Shown here: positions 8,801 through 16,468 of the stretch, piece after piece
Layout of the letters: each line of letters starts with the position of its first letter
How positions within the stretch are numbered: the first letter of the stretch is position 1
IMG/VR virus record: IMGVR_UViG_3300023215_000813
Coordinates: 1-34,351 of that record
DNA length: 34,351 bases
Strand: one strand, 5' to 3'
DNA from: a virus
Notes under the pieces: generated by a model
Databases searched by the model: none
Seen by the model: the letters and a program-made list of their open reading frames with translations, nothing else
Told to the model about the DNA's origin: nothing
Made by a program: the position numbers and the translations under genes

Positions 8801-10518
8801 TGTTGGGTTTTAGGATCTGCATTGCTAAACGCCTCAGCTAGATTACCGATTTGTTTGATTAGAGGTTTGCTCGATTCTAATCCATCTCTTAATGCATCAA
8901 CAAAAGGACCTCCCAAATCAATCGCAGCGTTAACTGCTTCGTTTCTCAGCATCTTAAGTTTGGATTCCGTTGTTTCGTAACGCTTGCCAGCTTCTTCAGC
9001 AAGTGCAGTATTTTCTCCGAATGCTTTGTTACCCATTTCTACCGCCCCAGCAAATACTCCGCTGGCATTAGCTGCACGCAGCAAACTGTCTCTTAACCGA
9101 ACTTCAGTTATACCCATGTCATCCAACACACTAATTGCAGACGAACCTTGTTCTTCGGCTTTTCCTAATCCTTCGACAAATTTCATAATTGCTTCAGATG
9201 GATTAGATTTGAACATTTCAGCAAATTTGTCACCAGTCATTCCGGCAACATCAGCAAACTGTTCCAAGCTAGTTTTCGAATTGTCAGCTTCTTTATACAT
9301 CTTTTTAAGTTCTGCAGATGTAAATCCCATTTCTTTGGAAACACCAGTTAGTTCTTTGCCACCATTTCGCACCGCTGTTACTAATCTTTCCCAAGAAACA
9401 CCTTGATCCTCGGCATGTGCTTTCAACTCGTCAAATGAGCCCGCTCCTTTTTCAACAGCTAATTGCATATTAACCATCACTTTAGAAAAGGCTGACCCAC
9501 CTGCTTCGGCTTCAATACCTACAGATGAAAGAGCAGCGGCGAAACCTAAGATATCCCCTTCGGACATACCAATTTGAGCACCAGCCCCAGCTAACCGTAA
9601 TGCCATCGCCGATATTTCAGATTCCGTTGTTGCAAAGTTATTACCTAAGTCAACCAATGCAGATCCTAAGTTGCTAAATTTATCTTGCGACATTTGAGTA
9701 ATATTAGCAAAACGAGCCAACTCGGTGGCAGCTGTTTCAGCGCTCATGTTTGTTGACTCGCCTAGATCGATCATTACTTTAGTAAATGCAGAAACATTTT
9801 CTGTTTGAATTCCCAATTGCCCTGCAGCTTCAGCAACAGCAGCTATTTCACTATGGGTTGACGGTAGTTCATTTGCAAGATTTCTTAAACTCGCTTCAAG
9901 ATCATCGTATGAATAAACAACATTACCATTGCTATCCACCACTTCGTCTGATGTTTTCTTTACACCAGCAAATGCTGATTCCCAACTAATAGCAGCGGCA
10001 GTCACAGCAGTCACGCCAGCCGCAATAGGTACAGTTAAGCCTTTTGTCAAACTAGACCCTATGTCCCCTAGTCTTTTGCCGTTGTTTATTAAAACATCAC
10101 TTGCTTTATTGATTGAACCAGTTAAACCTTCATTTCTGATTTGATAGTCAGCAATCGCTCCTGCGGTATTTTGTAACTGTAGTTTATAGTTTGCCAGTTT
10201 ACCGTTAGCATCTTGTAATTGGTTAGCCAGCCGTTTCGTGGAGTCAGTAGCTTTACCATCAACAAATGAACCATCATAGGCTTTCTTGAGGGCGGTCACT
10301 TGATTTTCTTGTGCTTTGATAATCTGTGTTAAACCATCGTATCGAGTGCCTAATTTGCCAAGTTTGTTCCCTGCCAAGTCAGCAACTTTCATATTTGCTT
10401 GCATTTCTTTTGCTAGGTATTGTACTTGTTTTTTAGAATTAGCAACGCCTTTCCCAAAATCGGCATCATCCAACCCTAGCTTAATGACCATATTTCCTAA
10501 TGGAGTTGCACCAGCCAA
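5818..10518 (-). CDS. Tape measure protein
   Basis: A 1566-residue protein that sets tail length and fills the tail tube. Residues about 160-560 are the TP901-type core (PhageMin_Tail), followed by a Gly/Ala-rich hydrophobic stretch near 650-690 that could enter the host membrane. A Gln/Lys-rich coiled-coil part and then five tandem 31-residue repeats (about 1160-1320) with a W/F-x-E-L-P-D start come next. Near the end are the basic motifs NVLIPNAKRG and MRRLGIPKYADG, usual in Gram-positive tape measures. There is no in-frame ATG: TTG at 10518 is the start, with AAAGGGGGCGG upstream, and it lies one base after the stop of the frameshifted chaperone reading frame. No lytic domain was seen. Confidence 0.93.
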   Translation of the reverse strand: MAGATPLGNMVIKLGLDDADFGKGVANSKKQVQYLAKEMQANMKVADLAGNKLGKLGTRYDGLTQIIKAQENQVTALKKAYDGSFVDGKATDSTKRLANQLQDANGKLANYKLQLQNTAGAIADYQIRNEGLTGSINKASDVLINNGKRLGDIGSSLTKGLTVPIAAGVTAVTAAAISWESAFAGVKKTSDEVVDSNGNVVYSYDDLEASLRNLANELPSTHSEIAAVAEAAGQLGIQTENVSAFTKVMIDLGESTNMSAETAATELARFANITQMSQDKFSNLGSALVDLGNNFATTESEISAMALRLAGAGAQIGMSEGDILGFAAALSSVGIEAEAGGSAFSKVMVNMQLAVEKGAGSFDELKAHAEDQGVSWERLVTAVRNGGKELTGVSKEMGFTSAELKKMYKEADNSKTSLEQFADVAGMTGDKFAEMFKSNPSEAIMKFVEGLGKAEEQGSSAISVLDDMGITEVRLRDSLLRAANASGVFAGAVEMGNKAFGENTALAEEAGKRYETTESKLKMLRNEAVNAAIDLGGPFVDALRDGLESSKPLIKQIGNLAEAFSNADPKTQQMIVKLIAATAAAGPLLSIAGKLSGTIGGLGKSFIDLSANMAKKKAIDEVKKSFIDGDISANDFLKTLAGGSGTMTQFGAAASGAAGSGGIGAMSAALGPLGPLILGIVGVGGALAVGYGAWKLFGEEAWNSSQRVQRWGEDVTQATDTTLSAVQDNTNKASGTFNLMAQGFDTDTASMVSNFQLIGSTIENDLTNKLEAYKTAVDLLPTELQEKAGQILDEKADETQKVMELVKANNEEVLRIKQQYVDKDGEITIQGAKMVQDLMTQSAKEYLNIAITDADARREVMSALTGDVEAATAEQAEAWIKSLAQQRQQTKDSYTEDINDYRSKLEKTGQLNKEEIDMLVGLYEDARETSTDALDAQMALLVQKYPELAEKISLANGQMIDQTAGTTEAFIAENQKILENSANLSAKLSENAKKNAKSLAWTADQTTKAGKTWNDLELLDKDGNVKTNATEIVTEATKDIQTWNDMKVLVHDANLDSNAKKVIGEAAIANGYWDGMAWSDKEAVLQDEFSITMYKALDESGKWDELSLEAKTAFLYSNTPEVMAETMLKLGLWDEYQPEIKDLDAKNYNFLNTIKDSEEKMKNWDEIPDTTKELYADNYDLLTKIYSSDEMYGRFKELPDSEKKFFGENDDLLFKILNSETSWKGWQELPDSQKNILLNNEDLMTKVFASEESLNAWKELPDPVKHMLGNNEDILAKVQDGTISVDDYNKNVLPTLKKLFGDNSDIIQKLLQGESGLNTYNGNNPAKKILNGDSSSAQLAARTGGTALDIFARNNPARKYLNADDNASSNAFNAREAVQRFINLPSVITKTLKVATAGAAIGGAAGAFMAEGTNFHKGGDMIVNDQPGPLYKEIVHEPGKEPYIPVGRNVLIPNAKRGTKVYKASRTKSIMRRLGIPKYADGVGIPEDSSLVRNLRSMSPFVEPTSTTIVNTQDYTDRLDQLIKIMKNFDNSLKNLKLMANNKVMADVVNSQRDYRQNMLDKVGGK
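6562..7029 (-). repeat. Five 31-residue repeats coded in the tape measure gene
   Basis: The coded protein repeats a 31-residue unit with consensus W/F-x-E-L-P-D-x3-K, an N-x-D-L/I pair near position 15-18 and a K near position 21. Three central copies are exactly 31 residues each; the outer two are looser. Similar but weaker W-x2-L units extend upstream to about residue 1030. The DNA itself has diverged, so this is a protein-level repeat. Confidence 0.8.
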
Positions 10519-10519
10519 A

Positions 10520-10741
10520 TCATCCGCCCCCTTTCCCTTTGACTAAATCAGACAATGGCTTAATTTCTTTGCGTTTTTTATTTTTCTTTCCTTTTGGCGT
10601 TTGTTTAAACATAATTTCATAAAGGTACAGCGTATCTGTATTTAGAACGTCATTGATTGTCCAACTGGGATAAATCTTCAATATCGACCTCACAACATCT
10701 AGCTGTAACTCATGATGATCGGACGAACTTATTTTCCGTCC
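10520..10741 (-). CDS. Tail assembly chaperone GT extension, reached by -1 frameshift
   Basis: This reading frame has no start of its own. It opens in the -1 frame at the AAAAAAG slippery sequence near the end of the preceding chaperone gene and runs 73 codons to TGA at 10522-10520. The motif WTINDVLNTDTLYLYEIMF is typical of the T part of phage gpGT chaperones, and a basic tail (KGKKNKKRKE) follows. The fused product would be about 195 residues (122 from G plus 73). GpG and gpGT coat the tape measure while the tail tube assembles and are absent from the virion. The frame stops one base before the tape-measure TTG, which fits the universal gene order. Confidence 0.85.
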   Translation of the reverse strand, partial: GRKISSSDHHELQLDVVRSILKIYPSWTINDVLNTDTLYLYEIMFKQTPKGKKNKKRKEIKPLSDLVKGKGGG

Positions 10742-11106
10742 TTTTTTCCTTTTGGGTCTTTCTTATCTGTTGGATCTGATTCTTCCACGTCTTTCTCGTA
10801 CCCTAAGACACGGTACATAATGATTTCTAAGATTAAATCTTTGTCCCATGTATCAATACCGTCTAAAAGGACAGTTCCTGTTAAATCTTTGTCATCAAAC
10901 AAGCCTGCTACAAATTCAGCACGGAATTCAGTAAGCTCCCTATTTGAAGGAGCAACATCATTACCTTCTTCATCCTTTTTAAAAAGTTTTGCTTCACCAT
11001 CCGTGTAATCCAAAGCTTTTGAATAAGGCACGTGACTTTGCGTGAAGGTCTTTCTTGTTCCATTGATCATTAGATCCAATCTGATTTCTTTTCCAATTTC
11101 TGACAT
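10729..11106 (-). CDS. Tail assembly chaperone G
   Basis: A 125-residue acidic protein placed between major tail protein and tape measure, the fixed position of gpG. It has an N-terminal beta part (EIRLDLMINGTRKTF) and a helical C-terminal part (DTWDKDLILEIIMYRVLGYEKD), then a Lys/Asp-rich tail that codes the slippery heptamers. Most ribosomes should stop at TAA 10731-10729 to give G; a minority slip back one base to make GT. The ATG at 11106 has TAGGAGG upstream. A strong terminator hairpin between the major tail gene and this gene probably lowers its level relative to the tube protein. Confidence 0.85.
   Translation of the reverse strand: MSEIGKEIRLDLMINGTRKTFTQSHVPYSKALDYTDGEAKLFKKDEEGNDVAPSNRELTEFRAEFVAGLFDDKDLTGTVLLDGIDTWDKDLILEIIMYRVLGYEKDVEESDPTDKKDPKGKKDGK
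10741..10756 (-). promoter_or_regulatory. Programmed -1 frameshift site with two slippery heptamers
   Basis: Minus-strand bases 10756-10741 read CCCAAAAGGAAAAAAG. In the frame of gpG this contains C CCA AAA (10756-10750) and A AAA AAG (10747-10741), both of the X XXY YYZ form. AAAAAAG is the most efficient bacterial heptamer, as in E. coli dnaX. A weak GGACG/CGTCC stem begins directly after it, too close to be a clear stimulator. Confidence 0.8.
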
Positions 11107-11125
11107 GTATAATTCCTCCTATTAA

Positions 11126-11161
11126 TCAAAAATAAAAAGGCTAGTCCGAAGACTAACCTTT
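11126..11161 (-). terminator. Intrinsic terminator between major tail protein and chaperone genes
   Basis: An 11-bp stem on the minus strand, AAAGGTTAGTC (11161-11151) with GACTAGCCTTT (11146-11136), closes on a stable TTCG tetraloop and is followed by TTATTTTT. It lies inside the late operon between two essential tail genes, so it must be leaky or overcome. It would give more major tail protein than downstream products. Confidence 0.88.
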
Positions 11162-11167
11162 GTCATA

Positions 11168-11779
11168 TTACTGTCCGCCACCACTTGGAGGTGTAACAGC
11201 GCCACCAAGAACGGCAGTTTTTAGTTGGGCGACTGCAGCCGTCCCAAATGCACGTAAGACTTTAACAGTTTTATCATTTTCACCAATGGTAATTTTTCGA
11301 GAGATTGCGTTGTAAACGTACTCGCCCGCTTCAGGTGTAAAATCTTCATCGTTTTTCGTAGCCAATGAAAACCCATCACGATTAAACGAACCTGCTACCA
11401 TAGCAAAAGCAACTGGTTCACCATATAAATCTTCTGCTTCAGCGACTGCAGCCATATAAGGAGGATCTGTTTCATCACCGAAACCGTCGATACCTTCCGC
11501 CATTTTGATCAATCCTAATATTTCTTGTTCAACTTCTACAGGCACATCCAGTAAACCAAAGTTTGCAGCTACTGATCCGGTACCTTTTTTGGACAAGTAA
11601 TATTCAACGTTACCAGCAAATACTTTCACCGCTTCTTTGGATAGTCCTGTTAAGTCGAAGGCAGTAGGTCCACCTTCTTTTTGTTTACCTTCTAAAATGT
11701 GAATTTCCGCTGTTGTATCTGGTTCTAAAGCTGTAGTAAGTTTTCGAACCGATAATTTATCAAAGCCATAAGTTTCCAT
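11168..11779 (-). CDS. Major tail tube protein
   Basis: A 203-residue protein that polymerises into the tail tube. It matches the phi13-type major tail family: an N-terminal FDKLSVRKLT segment, a central region rich in Glu and Ala, and the GSFNRDGFSLATKNDEDFTP segment with GEYVYNAISRK. A short Gly/Pro tail (TPPSGGGQ) ends it. Position (after tail terminator, before chaperones) agrees. The ATG at 11779 has TAGGAGG upstream. It should be the most abundant tail protein, and the terminator just after it fits a need for higher expression than the next genes. Confidence 0.88.
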   Translation of the reverse strand: METYGFDKLSVRKLTTALEPDTTAEIHILEGKQKEGGPTAFDLTGLSKEAVKVFAGNVEYYLSKKGTGSVAANFGLLDVPVEVEQEILGLIKMAEGIDGFGDETDPPYMAAVAEAEDLYGEPVAFAMVAGSFNRDGFSLATKNDEDFTPEAGEYVYNAISRKITIGENDKTVKVLRAFGTAAVAQLKTAVLGGAVTPPSGGGQ

Positions 11780-11811
11780 TTATAAATTCCTCCTAATAAA
11801 ATAGACACCGA

Positions 11812-12207
11812 TTAATAATCAGTGTCATGAATTTGTGTGTTTTTTCGATAACGTCTTGCATCCACAAAGCGTTTTGTTTCTGAGAAATATTCGTCAAGCC
11901 CACCATTTAACTGAGCATAACCAAATTTCCACATCGCAGCTTTCACTGCTTTAGCAATTTCTTTCGTCAAAATCCTTGATTGAGTTTCAACGTTAATTTG
12001 ATAACTGAACGTTTGCGACATCTCTTTGTTGGCAGCATAATAAGCACTAGTCGGCGGCCCAAGTGGTGTATCGATGATAATAAAAGGTTTGGTCGAATCG
12101 AAGCTTTCAGGTACTTCATAGAATTTGATGTTCTTTGCAGTAACCTCTTTTGCAATCGTAGGATCAGCAGATAAAACGTTGTAGACTTCCATCATCATAT
12201 CTTTCAT
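11812..12207 (-). CDS. Tail terminator-like protein (DUF806-like)
   Basis: A 131-residue protein placed just before the major tail gene, where the tail terminator (which caps the tube and joins it to the head) is usually coded. It begins with a helix (MKDMMMEVYNVLSADPTIA) and has the PFIIIDTPLG strand and a central FSYQINVETQSRILTKEIAKAV strand-helix pair, as in DUF806 and related terminators. ATG at 12207 overlaps the upstream stop codon (ATGA). The role is inferred from place and weak family resemblance; no enzymatic motif is expected. Confidence 0.7.
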   Translation of the reverse strand: MKDMMMEVYNVLSADPTIAKEVTAKNIKFYEVPESFDSTKPFIIIDTPLGPPTSAYYAANKEMSQTFSYQINVETQSRILTKEIAKAVKAAMWKFGYAQLNGGLDEYFSETKRFVDARRYRKNTQIHDTDY

Positions 12208-12602
12208 CGTGCTAACTCCTCCAATTCTGACCGCATCTCCTCAAATGCAGATCCTTCTGTTTTATCAACCACACCTTGCAATTTCCCCATTCCTCTAGGG
12301 CTAATGTACTTACCAAACCGAGTATAGCCAAACTCACTCAAATGCACTAAGCGCCATCTTGAACCTTGACCCCAACCAACTTCGATCGTTTTAGGCGGTC
12401 CTTTTTTCACTCCGGAAACAATTACTGTGTCATGCGTTTCACCAGTATCCATGTAACTGGATACCGCCTCTTGCACATCTTGTTGCAATTTTTTCCCATA
12501 GTTTCTAAGCGACTTATTCACGATCCGGTTTGTTCTTGCTGGACCTAGCTTGGCTTCGAGATTCTTTAGTATCTCGTCCACACCTTTAACTGAAACGCTC
12601 AT
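12204..12602 (-). CDS. HK97 gp10-like head-tail joining / tail completion protein
   Basis: A 132-residue protein of the HK97-gp10_like family. Family signs are the N-terminal VKGVDEILKNLEAKL helix, the KKLQQDVQEAVSS helix, the TGETHDTVIVSGVKK strand and the conserved VGWGQGSRWRLVHLSEFGY segment. It acts in the neck that joins filled heads to tails. It is coupled by ATGA overlaps to the genes on both sides (12599 and 12207), so the connector set is translated as one block. Confidence 0.85.
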   Translation of the reverse strand: MSVSVKGVDEILKNLEAKLGPARTNRIVNKSLRNYGKKLQQDVQEAVSSYMDTGETHDTVIVSGVKKGPPKTIEVGWGQGSRWRLVHLSEFGYTRFGKYISPRGMGKLQGVVDKTEGSAFEEMRSELEELAR

Positions 12603-12979
12603 GAGGTCACCCCCAAGATGATTTTAAGAAAATCGTTATTCTCAACATCTGGCGCAAAATCTACAATATCCCACACATCATCTTTGTATCGGAAATCATC
12701 CAAGACTACTTTATGCGCATTGTTTGGCAAATAATCTGTGAATGGATCTCGAATCTTAATTGTGACAGCTTTTTTTGTTCCTTTGCCGCTAAGGATATCT
12801 CTATCCTTAGAAGAAGGATTGTAGACTAAGCAAGTGCAGTAATATAATTCCTTGTTTTCTTGTTCACCTGGTTCAGGTCCATCGTTTGGTTTTACTTCAA
12901 AAAAAGTAACCGGCGTATTTAGATCACCGGCTACAATTTCAGGTCTTTCATATTTTGTTTTAATCGGCAACTTGATCAC
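12599..12979 (-). CDS. Head closure protein (SPP1 gp16 / phage_H_T_join type)
   Basis: A 126-residue beta-rich protein fitting the small head-tail joining family that closes the portal channel after packaging. The motif NTPVTFFEVKPNDGPEPGE is the usual N-terminal strand and loop, followed by KAVTIKIRDPF and DDVWDIVDFAPD strands. No ATG exists near the start. GTG at 12979 overlaps the upstream gene by 20 bases; TTG at 12970 is nine bases later and has AGGTGATC at better spacing, so the true product may be 123 residues. Order in the connector block supports the role. Confidence 0.8.
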   Translation of the reverse strand: MIKLPIKTKYERPEIVAGDLNTPVTFFEVKPNDGPEPGEQENKELYYCTCLVYNPSSKDRDILSGKGTKKAVTIKIRDPFTDYLPNNAHKVVLDDFRYKDDVWDIVDFAPDVENNDFLKIILGVTS

Positions 12980-13238
12980 CTACCAAGTCAATTGAAGCGT
13001 CCATGATCATCATCTGAAAGTTGTCGTAAAAGTATTCGAGCGCCTCGTTCCTTAAATAACGAGTGCGCTCATAGACTAATTCTTTGCCCTTTTCATACTT
13101 CGTAGGATCAAACTCTCCAATAATTGATTTGATATCGGCAAACCCACTTTCCAGTTGTTTGCCAATACTTTCATCTTCGGATGAATGAAAAATACGAAAG
13201 CGATCTTTGAATTCATCAATAAAAACTGGATCGTTCAT
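12960..13238 (-). CDS. gp6-like head-tail connector (adaptor)
   Basis: A 92-residue helical protein of the HK97 gp6/SPP1 gp15 connector type, which forms a ring under the portal. It starts MNDPVFIDEFKDRFRIFHSS and has the helix with LVYERTRYLRNEALEYFYDNF, typical of this family's central and C-terminal helices. It lies directly after the capsid gene and a 40-aa HeH-type gene. ATG at 13238 follows the AGGG-type ribosome site that sits in the end of the small gene upstream. The call rests on order and helix pattern. Confidence 0.8.
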   Translation of the reverse strand: MNDPVFIDEFKDRFRIFHSSEDESIGKQLESGFADIKSIIGEFDPTKYEKGKELVYERTRYLRNEALEYFYDNFQMMIMDASIDLVGDQVAD

Positions 13239-13241
13239 TCG

Positions 13242-13364
13242 TTATCCCTCCAATAGATCAATTAAATCTTGCTTCTTAGCGTTGCTTGCATAATCAATTG
13301 CACGCTCGTCTAACAACGCTTTTAGTTCTGGAACCGTAAGGCTAGAATAGTCTACAGTCGCCAT
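13242..13364 (-). CDS. Small HeH/SAP-like protein (40 aa) in the -1 frame after the capsid gene
   Basis: A 40-residue reading frame with the pattern LTVPELKALLDERAIDY, then NAKKQDLIDLLEG. This is the short helix-extended-helix (HeH/Rho-N-like) fold common in phage head regions. Its frame is the -1 frame of the capsid gene and stays open through the capsid stop codon, so a capsid-HeH fusion by slipping on GGGGG is possible. The ATG at 13364 lacks a close ribosome site; GGGGGAG lies about 20 bases upstream. It fills what would otherwise be a gap between capsid and connector. Confidence 0.7.
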   Translation of the reverse strand: MATVDYSSLTVPELKALLDERAIDYASNAKKQDLIDLLEG

Positions 13365-13381
13365 ACGAGCGTTAGGCGTTG

Positions 13382-14560
13382 TTACTCCCCCGAGCCACCG
13401 CTAGTTGGAATAGCAATGTCATAGACTTGTGCTGCATAATTATCAACAGGCTTACCGTTACCCAACATGTCAATGGCATAAAGGGTTGCACGTTTCATCG
13501 CAAACGTTTCTTTGTATTCAGAAATCTTTTCAGGCTGAGACTGAGTAGCATCATAGCCATTTTCGATAAATACAATTAGTTTGTTAACAGGAACATCAAC
13601 CGATTGGATAATGTGATCAGGGGAAATGAATGGCATGTTCGTCACGAATACCCCATTTGCATTTTGGATCGTTAGCCGTGCAACAATATCGTAGTAGTTG
13701 ACTGGGTTGATAATTAAGTAAATCTTACCGTCAACCACACGTGTTTCATCAGTAGCATTTGTGTCACCAGTACCAATTGAATGTTTGTAAGAAGCCATTT
13801 TTTTCATAACAGCTGCAAATTCAGTAACCATCGAAGGTGCATCTTTGAATGTCAAAGTACCAACGCTGGCTTTATCCGGATAAACCCCACCAACAACGGC
13901 TCCATCTAAATCTTTCAACAAACCAATCGGTTCGTCTTTACCGGTACCAGTAACAATTTTAGTTGCCCAAGCGTCTTTAACAGCTTCTGTTAAGCAAAGG
14001 CGTACATAACGATTGATCCATCGAGCGCCTAAGTGCAATGTATCATTTGAAATTAAGAAGAAAGCAGTTAAGGCGATCTGTGTTGCTTCTTCCACTCCGA
14101 ATTCAGCATCTAATTGCCCTTCAAGATCTTTATGCAATGGACCGAAAACGGCAACCCCTTTGCGGCGAGAACGAATTGTTTTAGTTAAACCAACAGTAGG
14201 TGTGAAATTCACCAGACGTAAAATAGGATGTTCCTTTTGAAGATCTTCAAATACACGTTCGAAAATGGTTACTGGCCATGTAATGTCCTTGTCGAAACCA
14301 CCGGCTTTTTCTACTTCATTGTAGAATTTAGTTTCTTCTGCTGTTAAAACTGGAATGCCACGTGATTGAAGGATTTGGTTGTCAGTGACGTTCTTCAATT
14401 CTTCATATTCAGCACGTACTTGCGATCCTGCATCTTCTGCAATCGCAGTGACATAAGCTTCTAAAGCATCGTTTACTTGTTCAGGTGTTGCATCTTCTTT
14501 TGCAGAAATAGCGTTAAAGACTTTCTTCGCATCTGCAGTTTTGTCTGTAATTTTTAACAT
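13382..14560 (-). CDS. Major capsid protein, HK97 fold
   Basis: A 392-residue capsid subunit of the Phage_capsid family. The first 70 residues are a charged helical delta (scaffold) domain with DATPEQVNDALEAYV. It should be removed by the protease coded just upstream. The mature fold follows with the FERVFEDLQKEHPILRLVNF helix, the IRSRRKGVAVFGPLHKDLEG loop (E-loop region), and the A-domain segment GKIYLIINPVNYYDIVARLT. The C-terminus ends SGGSGE beside a run of five G that could allow slippage. ATG at 14560 has AAAAGGAG upstream. Confidence 0.93.
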   Translation of the reverse strand: MLKITDKTADAKKVFNAISAKEDATPEQVNDALEAYVTAIAEDAGSQVRAEYEELKNVTDNQILQSRGIPVLTAEETKFYNEVEKAGGFDKDITWPVTIFERVFEDLQKEHPILRLVNFTPTVGLTKTIRSRRKGVAVFGPLHKDLEGQLDAEFGVEEATQIALTAFFLISNDTLHLGARWINRYVRLCLTEAVKDAWATKIVTGTGKDEPIGLLKDLDGAVVGGVYPDKASVGTLTFKDAPSMVTEFAAVMKKMASYKHSIGTGDTNATDETRVVDGKIYLIINPVNYYDIVARLTIQNANGVFVTNMPFISPDHIIQSVDVPVNKLIVFIENGYDATQSQPEKISEYKETFAMKRATLYAIDMLGNGKPVDNYAAQVYDIAIPTSGGSGE

Positions 14561-14563
14561 AAT

Positions 14564-15268
14564 TTATTCTCCTTTTCGCAATCGTGCGATTAATGATTTT
14601 GGTTTAGGTTCTTGTTCCACTTGATTTGTTACAGTTTGATTTAAATTAGCCATAGCAACAGCAACTGCATCTTGAATCATTGATGCAATATCCTGCGGTT
14701 CTTCTTGAGGTTCGGCACGTTTTACAGAATCAGCAAATCCAAACTTTACAGCTTCATCTGCTGTGAACCACCTAGCTTCGTTAATCCATGTAGTGATTTG
14801 ATCTTTTGATTGGCCAGTTTTATCTGCATAAATAGATAAGATAGAATCATCAATTGTTTCAAGAGCCTGCAAGGTTTTCTTGATATCAGTTTTATTTCCC
14901 CATCCAACTGTTTCAGCTTCATGAATCATAAATGAAGTTCCAACATTCATAATTACCTCATCCGCACCAGCGCAAATAAATGTTGCTGCACTAGCAGCCG
15001 TTGCCATGACTTCTACAGTGATATGACTGCTATGGTTTTTCAGATAGTTATAAATTTCAACACCTTGGAAAACATCCCCGCCATTAGAATTCAGACGAAT
15101 CACAACATCATCAGTCACACCATCTAAATTATCTCGAATCAATTTGGCATCGATATACTTGTCATCTGACCAGTATCGTTTTTGGATAACACCAGATAAG
15201 GTGAGAATATGTTTTCCTTCTTTTGACTCATTGTGAAACTCAAAAGGTACTTTTTTAATTTCCGGCAT
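14564..15268 (-). CDS. ClpP-like head maturation protease
   Basis: A 234-residue serine protease of the S14/ClpP-related prohead family, which trims the capsid delta domain during head maturation. Visible catalytic elements are the Ser in MATAASAATF (Ser93), the His in FMIHEA (His116), and the conserved RLNSNGGDVFQG loop that forms the oxyanion region. The segment ARWFTADEAVKFGFAD closes the domain. A GTG at 15280 overlaps the GGGAGG ribosome site, so ATG at 15268 is preferred. It overlaps the portal gene by 14 bases and precedes the capsid gene by three, the standard portal-protease-capsid order. Confidence 0.92.
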   Translation of the reverse strand: MPEIKKVPFEFHNESKEGKHILTLSGVIQKRYWSDDKYIDAKLIRDNLDGVTDDVVIRLNSNGGDVFQGVEIYNYLKNHSSHITVEVMATAASAATFICAGADEVIMNVGTSFMIHEAETVGWGNKTDIKKTLQALETIDDSILSIYADKTGQSKDQITTWINEARWFTADEAVKFGFADSVKRAEPQEEPQDIASMIQDAVAVAMANLNQTVTNQVEQEPKPKSLIARLRKGE

Positions 15269-16424
15269 TTTCGTTCTCACCTCCCTTCACTTTTTCATAG
15301 TTTTTAGTCATAATCAGTTGCTGTCCTTCGCCATTCGGCAACGGATCATAGTCAGTCACTTCACGCACTTCATCACGCAAGAACGTTCCGGAAGAAACGA
15401 TCTTATCAATCTGAGTGGCGTTTTCCAGAATGCTGACAGGTAATACTTTAGAAACTTTGATACGTTCGCCGTTCTTGTATTCTTTTTTAGTAATAATTTT
15501 CGCCATTAGTTCATCCTCAAGCTTCTTCATTAGTGGTGCGATACACAACTTCCGAAAGGCTTGAAGGTTAGAATCAAGTTCAGCTTTTTCACCATAAATA
15601 AGCGCCGTAGGAACTCCTATGGCGTTGGCTACATCATCTATCAACGATGTTTTCATTTTATTCAGTTCATCCAGCGATTGATTAGACACACCTTGTTTGT
15701 TGGTGTATTCCTCATAATCAATGTTCTTCACCTTTGCCACGATCGCAACTGATTTCGTCTTAAAGGCTTGGTAGATTTTATCGACATATTCTTGAAGTTT
15801 TTCTGTTCGAGTCTTGCCGTTTTCATCTTTCTTTTCGTTGGCAGTAGCAGTTGCATTGATAGACACCGATCCACGAATTTGATTGTTTCGCATTGCAATT
15901 TCAATAATTCGCCCAAATAATTCGGAATAGTCCTCGAACAAGCCCTTTGTAAAACGATCAAGTTTATCATTGTTGTATTCAATATAGATCACATCTGACA
16001 TATTAAAGCTTTTTTGAAACACATAGTTCTTTACTGTTACGCCAGTGAACACATCATCATAAACGGCATATTCAGTACGAGAAAAATCATCAGCTATCAG
16101 CAATTGGTTATCTTCAGTAAAAATGACCAGTACTTCGTTGTCGTCCATAAGTCGGTAGAAAAACTTTTCCCAGAACGTTGCAGCCGACATATCATTGTTG
16201 GGTCGAACATTCAAAATGTATTCCCAGTCAGCAGTACCATCTTTGTTTTTGAATTTTACTTCCAGCGTGGACATTGTCCTTGCGACAAAATCTAGCACTG
16301 TATTCTTTGCCATAATTTTCAGATATGCTCGGGCGGATTCATCATCACCATAGACGAGATCTGGGATCCAGTCCGAAGGTTCTTCATTACGTATGGACTG
16401 CTTAAAGACATCAAATAAACTCAC
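15255..16424 (-). CDS. Portal protein
   Basis: A 389-residue member of the HK97-type Phage_portal family. Twelve copies form the ring through which DNA enters and leaves the head. Family marks include the WIPDLVYGDDESARAYL start, AKNTVLDFVARTMSTLEVKF, LLDDV-like IDDVANAIGVPTALIYG and the IAPLMKKLEDELMAKI stem helix. The start is GTG at 16424 with AAGGTGGTGA upstream. An out-of-frame ATG overlaps it as ATGTGA and would stop at once. It lies between TerL-adjacent small genes and the protease. Confidence 0.92.
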   Translation of the reverse strand: MSLFDVFKQSIRNEEPSDWIPDLVYGDDESARAYLKIMAKNTVLDFVARTMSTLEVKFKNKDGTADWEYILNVRPNNDMSAATFWEKFFYRLMDDNEVLVIFTEDNQLLIADDFSRTEYAVYDDVFTGVTVKNYVFQKSFNMSDVIYIEYNNDKLDRFTKGLFEDYSELFGRIIEIAMRNNQIRGSVSINATATANEKKDENGKTRTEKLQEYVDKIYQAFKTKSVAIVAKVKNIDYEEYTNKQGVSNQSLDELNKMKTSLIDDVANAIGVPTALIYGEKAELDSNLQAFRKLCIAPLMKKLEDELMAKIITKKEYKNGERIKVSKVLPVSILENATQIDKIVSSGTFLRDEVREVTDYDPLPNGEGQQLIMTKNYEKVKGGENENAGN

Positions 16425-16468
16425 ATATTTTCACCACCTTTCAATTGGATTAGATATATGGATCACCT

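Noticed and set aside
8522-9406. Two long plus-strand frames (152 and 140 codons)
   Set aside because: They mirror the Ala-rich part of the tape measure gene; Pro/Ala/Ser bias is typical of antisense shadows.
10721-10741. GGACG/CGTCC stem as frameshift stimulator
   Set aside because: Begins inside the slippery heptamer, leaving no spacer; a real stimulator usually needs five to nine bases.
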